DNA from: Aureobasidium sp. EXF-3400
Taxonomy: Eukaryota > Ascomycota > Dothideomycetes > Dothideales > Saccotheciaceae
Assembly (NCBI GenBank): GCA_024195585.1
Contig: SWBL01000101.1
Coordinates: 62,001 to 126,000 of the forward strand
Direction of reading: 5' to 3'
DNA: 64,000 nucleotides
Shown here: positions 12,122-21,873 of the stretch, piece after piece
Layout of the letters: the number at the start of each line of letters is the position of its first letter
How positions within the stretch are numbered: the first letter of the stretch is position 1
The notes under the pieces: model-generated
Seen by the model: only the letters and a program-made list of their open reading frames with translations
Told to the model about the DNA's origin: nothing
The model's database searches: none
Translations under genes and position numbers: made by a program

Positions 12122-12738
12122 AGTCATGATTAATGTGTCTCTTATGTAATTTATATAGCATTTCGGTTATTGCTGTGATCGAACTACAGAGTATTTCTCC
12201 ACACTCCTAGATCAGAATCTGTCTTTTCAACGCATGCAACCCTTGCCCTAGTACTGTTTCTTCGACTCGATATCTCACAATCATGTCTACACTCTAGCAT
12301 GTACGACCAAGCGCATCACTCGCACACCTTGATAAGTCTTGGGCAACCTCTCGTCGCTCCACACGATGGCATCAACGTTCCCAACACGAAGCGAAGAAGA
12401 CATGCTCAACAACACTGCAACATTCCCAACATTTAAACCACGTTTCTGGTTGCACATGACCCAGTCTAGCCCAATCGAGCTAGACATGAGAGACAGCTCT
12501 CGCAAGTCTCTCGTCAATTCAACAGTGCTAGCAATGAGTCTCGCAGATCTACCAGAATTGACCGGTCACGATATGGATCTCACAGATCACAAGAATATCA
12601 TGACGCATGCGGTGCCGTGCATGCTGAAGTGTATAAGATATGGAGAGAGGTGTCAATGATTCTTTATCTAATTCGTACTTTTGGTATGTACATCTTTTTC
12701 AGTGGTCGAGAATGACGACAAAAAGAGCTTTCTACTTT
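12122..12738. other. Convergent intergenic region
   Basis: 617 bp between convergent stops. A 97-codon frame from the ATG at 12369 on the plus strand and a partly overlapping minus-strand frame both lack recognisable features. Probably 3' UTRs. Confidence 0.4.
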
Positions 12739-15700
12739 CTACTGTCCATCTTGAGGTTCCCTTGACGAGATGTCCTGGTCCATGTTGATGAACCTGTTAC
12801 CAGCAGGCTGCTTTGCAAAGTCTTTGTGGACGTACGTGCCAGACCGACCTCCTTCCTTGTACAAGACACGGGCACCAGAGATGACCATGTCCTTGTCCAC
12901 AGCCTTGCACATGTCGTAGATAGTCAGACAAGCACCTGACACAGCAGTGAGAGCCTCCATTTCAACGCCCGTCTGCCCACGAGTGTGTACTCGGGCTTCC
13001 ACTGCGGCTATGCCATATTTTACCGTATAGCTCCCTAGAAGATTCCTGATAGGCATGGCGTTCTGTCGTGACATTGTTCCAACATTCAATGTGATTTTTG
13101 TGATGGGAATGGGATGGCAGAGGGGAATAATGTCTGAGCATCTTTTGGCTGCCATGATGCCTGCAATGCGTGCGACTCCAAGGACATCGCCCTTCTTATT
13201 GAGATTCTCGGTGATGACTTTGCATGTTCGCTCTTTGCTGAAATGCACAAACCCAACGGCGACTGCAACTCGCTCGGTGGGATCTTTCCCACCGACATCG
13301 ACCATGTGCGCTTCGCCAGTCGAGGTGAGGTGCGTTAGAGTGGTGGCCGCTGCTGAATCAGACGACTCTGCCTTCCTCAGCTTCGACGAAGTCAACGGGC
13401 TCTCTATAGAGTCGAGCAGATCTGTCTCGGACCCGCCAAGCCATGCTGGGGACGGTTCACTTCGCTTGACGTCTCCTCTGGCCAGAGATGTTGGCGGCAA
13501 AGCACTGGACTGTACTGATTGAAGTGACTTGGTCGATGCAGATGCAGTCGATGTAGTGACGTTGCGCTTATCCGATGGGGATGGCAGCTGGGCATCTTCT
13601 GAGCTGACTTTCCACGCCGGCAGAGGCTTAGGCTTGGGCTTAGGCTGCTTAGAATTCTTTGCCGCCTCAATATCCCTGGTAATAGCCCTGGTTGCTTTGG
13701 GATCTTTGAAAGCTTGCTTGAATCGAGTGGATGGGAGAGGTTGTTGGGAGGACTTAGAACCGTCGCGAGCAATGGGTTGTCGCAGTGGAAGAGGCGACGA
13801 GCTTTGCAACACGACCTTTACATCGTTCGTATCGACGAGTTGCTCTGCTGGTGAAGGTTCGGAATGTTGCGCCTTGATTGTGGGAACCGAAGACAACATT
13901 TCGTATGCTTTCCCGTCCTCCTCTTCTGCGGTTGCAGAGAGTTGATCAGGAGGGTCCTCGAACAGACCACCATCGAAAGGGTTGTTAGAAGAGTCGGTTT
14001 CCTGGGTCGATCTTTCAGGCCGCGTGTCGGCAATCGCATCTGTCTCGTGAGCTGGTGGTTGAGGTGGAGACCAGGATCTTCTGGGGTGGCCGAAAAGGGC
14101 TCTCATACTTGCAAACCCGGACTCGGGTCCGTCGGTCGGTGTCGGTGTCGGTGTCGGTAAGAGAGACGGGGTGACATTGGTGGGGAGATCCTCAGCAGTC
14201 TGTTCTTCCGAAGGTTGAGGCAGAGATGAGGAAGTAGATGAAGAGTACAAGCGAGCTCCGTGGTAGTTAGGGATGTTCGAGTGTAAGAGGTGTAAGGGAA
14301 CAGCTTGTCCCAGGCGGCTAGAGCCCATAGGTCGGTGTTTGAAGTTATTAAGCCCTCCCCTCAGGGTACCGCCCTCAGCTACCACCAAATCAGTACTGGT
14401 TCCGGTATCGTATGGGTCCATTTGACAGTTCGGAAAGGCGATCGTGCAGACGATGGCGCTACGAAGGTCGACAGTATCAAAAGGGTTTGCGGAACCTACC
14501 CACCAATAAGTATCATGGGCCGGTTTTCCATGTTTTGTAACTCCTCCATGCCAGCATGTTTCTCCTTTTTGCGCTTGACTGCCTCTCCTATAAGATTCAG
14601 CAATGCAGTCTCGCGCTCGATCCAACTCGGCCTTGTGTCCGTTACAGATAGTCCTTGACGTCTGTTCATCTCTATCTCTCTAATAGCCTCAAATGCTTGC
14701 TCATCCATTGGATTGTTGTTGTTGTCCTTGCGCAGAAGATCTCTTAGCGAGACTTCAGTATTGCCATGAAGACAAACTTTGAGGTTGCCATCGCCCGTGA
14801 TGCGTAAGCGGTTGCAGGTACCGCAGAAGTTGTGCGTCATGCTAGTGATGAAACCAATCTTTCCTACAAAGCCCGGAATCTCGTACGTCTTACTCGTGTC
14901 GTTGAGATGACCCTTGACACTACGAAGCGCGGGATATTTCTCACGGATCATGTCCAGCATCTCCTGGTAGGTCAACATCTTCCGCTCGCTCCATTTGTTC
15001 CCACCAAAAGGCATGTACTCAATGAAGCGTACTTCGATGTCCTTTTCCCGGCCCATCTCAACAAAGGGAATAATCTCGCGTTCGTTGATGCCACGCATGA
15101 CGACGCAGTTGACCTTCAGCTTGACTCCAGCGCCCAACTTGTTCATTTCCAAGACACGATCGATGCTCTTCATAACGGCGTCATATCCTTTGCGACGAGT
15201 TAAGATCTGGAACTGGAAAGGATCGAGAGTGTCGAGGCTGATGTTGACACCAGTCAAACCGGCTTCGACCATTTTGTCCAGTTTTCGGTGCAGCGAAATG
15301 CCATTTGTAGTCAGGGCGAGCTCGCGCAAACCCTTTGATTTGAGACTTCCAATCTGTTGCATCAGGGGCAGAATGTCGGGACGCACAGTCGGCTCACCTC
15401 CAGTCAAGCGGATTTTGGTAACGCCTTGGGACACGAAGAGCTCGGAGAGGTAGACGATTTCGGGCGTGGTCAGCAGGTGGCTTGACGGCGAGAGCGGTAC
15501 ACCCTCTAGACGAACGAAGTCAGTGGTGTGAAGTCGACAAATGTGTAGATGAGACGCGGTACCTTCGGGCATGCAGTACAGGCAACGCAAATTGCATCGC
15601 TCAGTGACACTGATGCGCAAATAGTCATGTTGGCGGTTGAATTTGTCCGTCAGGAAGTCGGAGAAGGGCTTTGCTTGCTTGATGGCTTGCCGCCTGTTGG

Positions 15701-15869
15701 TCACTTCGATGTGTTGCGGTAGCGAGAGCGCCGGGCCATCGTGGTCGAGGGCGGCGGACGCCGAGGGCGATGGTGTAGCGGTCGCGGTCGCAATACAGCG
15801 CCTTTCTGGTCGCAGACGGCGGACCAAAGGCCCAAGACTGCGACTCGAGCGGAGGGCAGCTAAAGCCAT
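12739..15869 (-). CDS. cnxABC: Bifunctional molybdenum-cofactor synthesis protein, MoaA-MoaC fusion (cnxABC type)
   Basis: One polypeptide (about 963 residues) catalyses both steps from GTP to cyclic pyranopterin monophosphate: radical-SAM GTP 3',8-cyclase (MoaA) then cPMP synthase (MoaC), as in the Aspergillus nidulans cnxABC locus. Exons 15869-15563, 15505-14500, 14317-12739. Intron 15506-15562 is 57 bp and frame-neutral; removing it restores YCMPEEGVPLSP. The MoaA part has the radical-[11 protein letters not shown] cluster (Cys 92, 96, 99), GGEPTVR, and the second cluster [25 protein letters not shown] segment. A Ser/Pro-rich linker of roughly 300 residues with PTPTPT and KPKPKP runs precedes the MoaC part ([39 protein letters not shown]). 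The N-terminus [20 protein letters not shown] looks mitochondrial. The second intron (14318-14499, 182 bp) is the least certain; a 41-bp alternative also keeps frame. Confidence 0.88.
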
Positions 15870-15982
15870 GGTGAGGAGAAGGGCGTCACGTACAATGGCG
15901 CATCTTCTTATATATTGGTTGTCGGTTGCTTGCAAATGTGACTTGAGTTACGGAGTTAGTCCTGAAAACTTCCGCGTCCCGC

Positions 15983-16026
15983 CTCCGCCCGCCCAACGTC
16001 TCCTCCGCCCGCCCAACGTCTCCTCC
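15983..16026. repeat. 20-bp tandem repeat upstream of the Moco gene
   Basis: The 20-bp unit ctccgcccgcccaacgtctc occurs at 15983-16002 and 16003-16022 with no mismatch, followed by the start of a third copy. It is C-rich and lies about 115 bp upstream of the cnxABC start, in the 15870-16134 gap before the PPR gene. It could be promoter or 5' UTR sequence. Confidence 0.85.
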
Positions 16027-16134
16027 GCCTCTTATCTTTGGCTGTCCTGCTTGCTCTTACGTGAAAGTGACATATTCTGACTCAGCTTTTGGCTTGATAT
16101 ACAGTATCTCTATATTGTATTGTCACTGGTGGCG

Positions 16135-18753
16135 TCACATTCCAAGAGCCGCTCTTTGCGCCTCGACAATCGCAAACACTTCCCTGCCATGCTCGCTACC
16201 ATAAAGCTCGTTCTCCGCCAGCCTCCCCACGTACTCCCAGAAGTCTTTCTGTCCCTTTTTGCCTCGCAAACCCACGCTAAGGAGTCCCTCTTGCTTGTGG
16301 CAGTCCATGACTATCTGTCCGACCCTGTCCCATTCATGACTGCGCGCAAGACACTGTACTACAGCAGTCATGGCTAGCCAACCAGGCCGCTTGCCCTCCT
16401 TGCTCATGCGATTTAAGAAGGCCATTGTTCTGCCTACATCACCATGTCTTGCAAACCCTTCTACCATTCTGTCGTAGAAGATGACGTCCATTGTTTCTTC
16501 CTGCCTCGAACTCTGTATGTCGTTCCAAAGTGCATCCGCAGCAAGAAGCTCGGGCGGATTGGCGTCAAAGTAATGTGTCATGAGAATCGTGTATATGTGA
16601 GGTGTACATGCAACCTTGCGAGTAGTCATGTGCGCCAGTACGCTTCTGGCCGCCTTCAGGTTGTTATGGTCCTTGAGCATACGATCGATGATCAGAGCAT
16701 ATCCTTGAACATCGACCTTCATGCCACACCCTTCGAATGAAGCAATGAGGTCCATGATTTTGTCCTTTTGCTCGTCTTGCGTCATGCCGTCAAGCGTTGT
16801 CGACAGCATTGAGTCAACCAGGATAGTAAAGGTCGAGGAATTGGGTTGGATGTTGGCTGCTGCCATACGCTGCAATATGTTTGCCGCATCTGTCGCCTGT
16901 CCTCCACCAAGCGACATGGCAAGCAACGCATTGTAAGTTGCTACGTCTGGCTCAATATTGAAGCGCCGACTCCATGCTAGGACGTTGGGGATCTGATTTG
17001 CTTTCTTGCCACGAAGAGCTGAGATAGCCGAGTTCAATATAACAGTGTCAGGTTTGGGCACCTCTGAGGTGTCCTCGAGGCTGCCAGACTTTGACCGTCG
17101 CCTGTTTTGGGCGTTGAGCCAGTCTCTTCCCATTTCTTCCAACGCAGACATACCATCACGAGGTTCACCGATCCGGAAATGACCATATATTCTGGTGCTC
17201 CATGAAACCACGTCGGGTTGGATACCGGAATTTCTCATGGAATGCCACATGGATTCCATGATATGGATGTCTCGGGAAATGTGGCAACCCTTCATCATAA
17301 CATTCCAAGTACGAATAGTCGGTTCAAAGCCTGATTGGAGCATGCTGTTCCAGACCTGCAGCCCAGACTGAGGCCTTCGCAGCTGGAAGAAAGCTACCAA
17401 GAACCCTTCATACAGCCGGACCGTCGATGGCGCATGCTCTGGCGTTCGTGACGAGTCGTCCATCAACATTTCTTGTGCCTGGGCCCAAAGTCGCTCCAAT
17501 CTGTCGAGATTCTGCTTGTCGGCAGCGGCACTGACGTTCGAGATGAGTAATTTAGCTTTCTGCTCGAAGGACTCGGGTGCTGTTGTTGCGGTCTCGGCGA
17601 TCGTAGAGTCTGTCTGTGAGGGAGTCTCGAGCACGGAGGCTCTGTGAAGTCTACAAAGTCTTTGGCTAAGTTCAGCTGATACTAAGGCATCGTCTTGAGT
17701 TTGGCTTTTGAGCTTCAACTCGATATGACGTACAGCGACTTGGTTCAACTGTGCTTTTGAACTCGCGCTGCTGAGTGTCTGGAGCAGGGGTCGATATTCC
17801 TCAAGGTCGTCTGGAAAAGAGGTAGCGCGGCACATAAGGTCTTGTGTAAGCAAGAGTGATAGAGTAAGGTCTGCCGGTTTCTCTGTTGGAGCTCTGAGCA
17901 AAGAAAGAAAGCGCTGGTAGTTTGTTGTTTGACGCTTGATCGGGTAGAAACAGAGCGGCCAAGTCTCAAACAACTGGATAAGGACAATTCTTGTTGTAGG
18001 ATGATCCAAGACATCCAACCCCTTCGAAGCAGCCAACTGGAGGTGAATTGATAAAGACAAGGCTAGAGAAGAAGCGATAGGTGGTGTACATATAGCGAGC
18101 TGATCAAATCTTTTGAGCACAGCATATGGCGAGGGAGAGGTTATGTTCGAAGCAGATTGATGTAAGTCGAGTTCTGTGAGCCATTGGCGGGTCATCAGAG
18201 ATAACAGGCGTGTATAGACAAATCCTCTCCTGTGCTTCGGGACGTCGATGAAGGGAAGGGAGGCGGGGTCCAAGGCGGCGCAGTTGGGATCGGTATAGTG
18301 GGTGGAAAAGTAAGACCAGGCAGCGCTGGCATCGTTTCTTGCGACCAAATCTTCTAGGTTGGACGTGTACGAGACGAGGGAAGCATCTCGGGATTTTCTT
18401 GTACGAGGAGCTCCTCGACTAGGAGACTCGGAATGCTGAGGCTGTGAGGCAGCACCAGGCTGAGCAGCTGTGCTTTGAGGAAAGCGAGCAGGCTGCTGAG
18501 AAGTGGATTTTGCAGCTACATAATCGTACAGACTCCCGGATTGGCTAGAAGCGGACGTGGCAGACCTCCGTCGAGGCTGCGAATAGCGAGTGCTGCGCGG
18601 CAATTCTGACACAAGTTCATCAAGGTGGTACGACGGGGACGAAGACGAGGCGCATCGCTGCTGGTGCTGTGAGCAGGGGCACTGGCGACCGAGCTTGACT
18701 GCTCGCCGCGCCGTAGAGCGACAACATTGTATGCAAACGCGAGCGCCGGACAT
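16135..18753 (-). CDS. Mitochondrial pentatricopeptide-repeat (PPR) protein
   Basis: Single-exon gene for an 872-residue PPR protein, a family that binds organellar RNA for processing, stability or translation. The C-terminal half carries about nine degenerate 35-residue repeats ending in xPD or xP turns, for example TWNVMMKGCHISRDIHIMES, NSGIQPDVVSWSTRIYGHFR, FNIEPDVATYNALLAMSL and ANIQPNSSTFTILVDSML. The N-terminus from the ATG at 18753 is Arg-rich with cysteines (ARVCIQCCRSTARR) and suits a mitochondrial presequence; the longer open frame above it lacks an ATG. Which mitochondrial transcript it serves cannot be told. It shares a short divergent promoter with the histidine phosphatase gene. 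Confidence 0.82.
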   Translation of the reverse strand: MSGARVCIQCCRSTARRAVKLGRQCPCSQHQQRCASSSSPSYHLDELVSELPRSTRYSQPRRRSATSASSQSGSLYDYVAAKSTSQQPARFPQSTAAQPGAASQPQHSESPSRGAPRTRKSRDASLVSYTSNLEDLVARNDASAAWSYFSTHYTDPNCAALDPASLPFIDVPKHRRGFVYTRLLSLMTRQWLTELDLHQSASNITSPSPYAVLKRFDQLAICTPPIASSLALSLSIHLQLAASKGLDVLDHPTTRIVLIQLFETWPLCFYPIKRQTTNYQRFLSLLRAPTEKPADLTLSLLLTQDLMCRATSFPDDLEEYRPLLQTLSSASSKAQLNQVAVRHIELKLKSQTQDDALVSAELSQRLCRLHRASVLETPSQTDSTIAETATTAPESFEQKAKLLISNVSAAADKQNLDRLERLWAQAQEMLMDDSSRTPEHAPSTVRLYEGFLVAFFQLRRPQSGLQVWNSMLQSGFEPTIRTWNVMMKGCHISRDIHIMESMWHSMRNSGIQPDVVSWSTRIYGHFRIGEPRDGMSALEEMGRDWLNAQNRRRSKSGSLEDTSEVPKPDTVILNSAISALRGKKANQIPNVLAWSRRFNIEPDVATYNALLAMSLGGGQATDAANILQRMAAANIQPNSSTFTILVDSMLSTTLDGMTQDEQKDKIMDLIASFEGCGMKVDVQGYALIIDRMLKDHNNLKAARSVLAHMTTRKVACTPHIYTILMTHYFDANPPELLAADALWNDIQSSRQEETMDVIFYDRMVEGFARHGDVGRTMAFLNRMSKEGKRPGWLAMTAVVQCLARSHEWDRVGQIVMDCHKQEGLLSVGLRGKKGQKDFWEYVGRLAENELYGSEHGREVFAIVEAQRAALGM

Positions 18754-19033
18754 GGGCCTGGCTGGTTGCTGTGGAGGTCGAAGCAAGAACAAGACAAAAT
18801 AATTATTCGTTCCCTCGGGGCTTGTCTTTCACATGTTCCGCGTCCCGCGCTGCTTGCCCTGCCAAGCTTCCGTGACCATCTGTGCTCATCATCAACCGTT
18901 CGCGGCTCACCCGCCAGCCAACCACCTACACCTCCTGCATCATCCCGTTCTTTGTCCTCTCTCTAGTTGTTCTCTTTCTATCCCTACGATTTGCTTTGTC
19001 TCTCTCTGTCTCTTCAATTCCCGACTGGCCACC
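18754..19033. promoter_or_regulatory. Divergent promoter, PPR and histidine phosphatase genes
   Basis: 280 bp between two divergent ATGs. Pyrimidine-rich toward the phosphatase gene (ctctctgtctcttcaattcc), a common fungal core-promoter feature. Confidence 0.5.
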
Positions 19034-21080
19034 ATGACTACCCTCGTACCTCGGGAGAAATACACTGCTGACGAGCTTGAAACATTGTACCCTAAGGAGC
19101 TGGCATTGCAGCAGGTCCAAGTTGTAAGTTTTCGATACAGCTAGATATTCAATCTGGATCCATATTAATGATTCACAGCTTCTCAGACACGGTGCGACTG
19201 CATCATACATTCGTTTGATTTCTTTCTTTTTTTCTGACTGTGCAAAGGCGAAAGATCTCCAGTCTCTGCCAGATTCAAGAATGTATGTGACCACTACATC
19301 TTGCGATTGATGCTCGACTACTAACAATCTACTTGTCAGGCCGGCCTCTCGGCGAGTATGTCTTGTATCTACTTCTAGGCCGACCGCCTGCTGATTTTCA
19401 AGCCAGACTGGCCGTATTGTAATGCCGCACAGCATCTTCGCAGTGTCATCATGTCAGCGAACGACTCATGGGACGAGCTGGCTTATAGAAGAAGGCTCGA
19501 AACTTTCGATGAAAAGGATGACTCTCCAACGCTTTCTCATGGTCCTGGACGTGAGACTGATGGAATCTGGTACATTTGACTCAATCGAGCAGCAGGGGCC
19601 TCACTAATGTCCTTCCTCCTAGCCTTCCTGGTGAATTGACCGATCAAGGCCGCGCCTCCACTTTAGCTTTGGGTCAACGCCTGCGTGGTTTGTACGTGGA
19701 CCAGCTTGGTTTCATGCCTGCCGTTCTGCAGGACGCAAATCACATGTACCTGCGAGCCACCCCTATTCCTAGAGCTCTCGAGTCCGTCCAGCAGACCTTC
19801 TATGGCTTGTACCCTCCTTCTTCGAGAGCCTCTGGCTTCGTTCCACCGACCATAATTCAGCGTCAGCCTAGCCATGAGACACTCTTCCCCAACGAGGGAG
19901 CTTGTCGGCGTTTCGCGCAGCTTAGCCAAGCTTTTGCTCAAAGAACTTCGGATCGCTGGAACGACTCGCCAGATATGACATATCTCAACAAGATGTTCGG
20001 AAAATGGATGCCTGAAGATTCGCGCACCGTTAAGGTTGATGGTCATCCAAGATTGAGGTTTGTCAGAAATCTTGCATGTATTTAGGCCACGGCCCTCTGA
20101 CTGAGTACAGTGGTATCATGGACACTGTCAATTCGACTCTCGCTCATCCCCAGGAGACCCGCTTACCCAAGGAATTCTATGACCCAAAGGGCAGAGCCAT
20201 CATCGACAAGATCGGCGTCGAGGAGTGGTTCTCGGGCTACATGGAGTCCCAAGGTACGTAAACCGAAGGTACAAACACCACGACTAGTACTGGCGTTTGT
20301 TTCAGCCTGCACGAGCAGTCTCTAGAATGTGTGTTTCATTGAAACGCCGTCCGGGACGGCATCTCGTAGAGCTGAGGACATTCGTTCCGCTAAGTCGTGG
20401 TGTTCTCACAAACAACATTTGATATTTTGCTAACTGTACCTTCGCTTTAAGAATATCGTCAACTTGGTAAGTGTACAGTGCAGAGACCCAGTGCTTGTTG
20501 CTGACGACCATTAGGTATCGGTGGACTCATGGGCGACGTCGTAAGTCGCATGGTTGAAAAAACTAGAGCGTCAAGCAGCAGCAACAGCGATATACAAATG
20601 GCTCTGTCTGGTTGCCACGACACGACTCTAGCTGCCGTGCTAAGCAGTATGGGGGCCTTCCAAGGCGAACCGTGGCCTCCGTACACTAGTCACATCGCCA
20701 TCGAGTTGTTCAAGGATCGCACGAGTCCTACAGCTGCCCAGCCTGCAATTACGACTGGTAGTTGGTGGAGCTCGCTGTTCCCAGCCAAGAGCATGTTGAC
20801 CCCGGACGCCTCTCCTCGCACTCCTTTGTCGAATCTTTCCGAATCCGACAAGCAAAAGCTGGATGGCTACTACGTACGCCTTCGCTACAACGACCGGCCC
20901 ATGAAGGTTCCTGGGTGCAGACCAGTTGGAAAGCATTATGGTGATGACGAGAGTTTGTGTACCCTCGAGGCCTTCAAAGGCATTGTGGACAAGTTTACTC
21001 CCAAAAACTGGAAACAGGCTTGCGGAGCTCGTTTGGGAGAAAGTGCGTTCCCTGAAACTGTCGAGCCTGCAGGTGTATAA
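19034..21080 (+). CDS. Histidine phosphatase (acid-phosphatase-like), nine exons with micro-exons
   Basis: Predicted 491-residue branch-2 histidine phosphatase. Exons: 19034-19123, 19179-19191, 19248-19282, 19340-19355, 19407-19569, 19623-20057, 20111-20253, 20452-20466, 20515-21080; every junction keeps phase. Exon sizes of 13, 16 and 15 nt are very small. The catalytic RHGERSP motif (His34 as phosphate acceptor) is assembled across exons 1-3, and the proton-donor HD pair lies in SGCHDTTLAA (about residues 335-344). No signal peptide or membrane segment, so an intracellular enzyme is likely, unlike secreted acid phosphatases; the sequence is closer to fungal relatives of human PXYLP1/ACP6. 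The substrate cannot be read. The seventh intron (198 bp) is the longest and could hide one more small exon. Confidence 0.82.
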
Positions 21081-21873
21081 GGCTTGCAAACAGACGGAAG
21101 AAACTGCTGGATATCATTTCAGCAATGCTGCAAGTTAACGTAGTCGTAGAGAGGATAAAGTAGACTAGAGCTCAGGACTGAAGACAACCCCTCTGATATA
21201 CACATGACTACGAGTCGCGACAGGGACAATTAACGGTCATGTTTTGACACGCGCCATGCATGGATGAGCGCTTTATCCTTGACATGTGAACACAATAGCG
21301 GTCTAGATAAGAGCGCCCACTTCGTAAGAGGCGGTTACAGATCACATGCGTCTGGCGCCCAATATAGATTGACAGGTTCAAGTCTTGGTTACGAAGTTCG
21401 AGTTTGATCAGTTTGATGCTGATCGACCGGAGCCGTGGAAATAAAGATTTGCACAGACCAATGACGTAGGCCAAGAAAGGGGCCGGTATCAAGGTGATTG
21501 GTCGAGAGGGCATCCCTAGCCTCTAGGCGTGTGGCAGGCGCGAGTCTAAACCTTGATCTCGGTTCGACAGCAAGTTTGTGTTGGCGCGGGCACGAATACG
21601 CCATGTCCGTATCGTGCGCGGGCGACGAGCTGCGAGACAACTAACTACTGCGCGCACCCACTCCCTCCTTCTCCCCCTCCTTCTCCTCAGACCTGCATAT
21701 CTTTGCTCCTGACTTCCTGGCAGGAATCCGACACGCCTCATACCCTCGGCGGTTGCCAGACAAAGACCATCGCAAACCGCATTGCAAGTGATATGGGACA
21801 TTTGCCCTCATCCATGAGCATCTTGCTTTAAGGAGCCCACTTGTCTTGTCACAGTCTGTCGCAGCCTTCTGTC
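21081..21873. promoter_or_regulatory. Intergenic region upstream of the CSC1-type channel gene
   Basis: 793 bp. No supported gene. The last 200 bp have a CT-rich track (ctccctccttctccccctcc, about 21661-21680) typical of fungal core promoters. Confidence 0.4.

Noticed and set aside
12369..12659. 97-codon plus-strand frame from an ATG between convergent genes
   Set aside because: No recognisable feature, sits in probable 3' UTRs; insufficient support to list as a gene.
21376..21400. B-box-like sequence (ggttcaagtc) upstream of the CSC1-type gene
   Set aside because: No A box at the right distance, no pairing stems, no T-run terminator.
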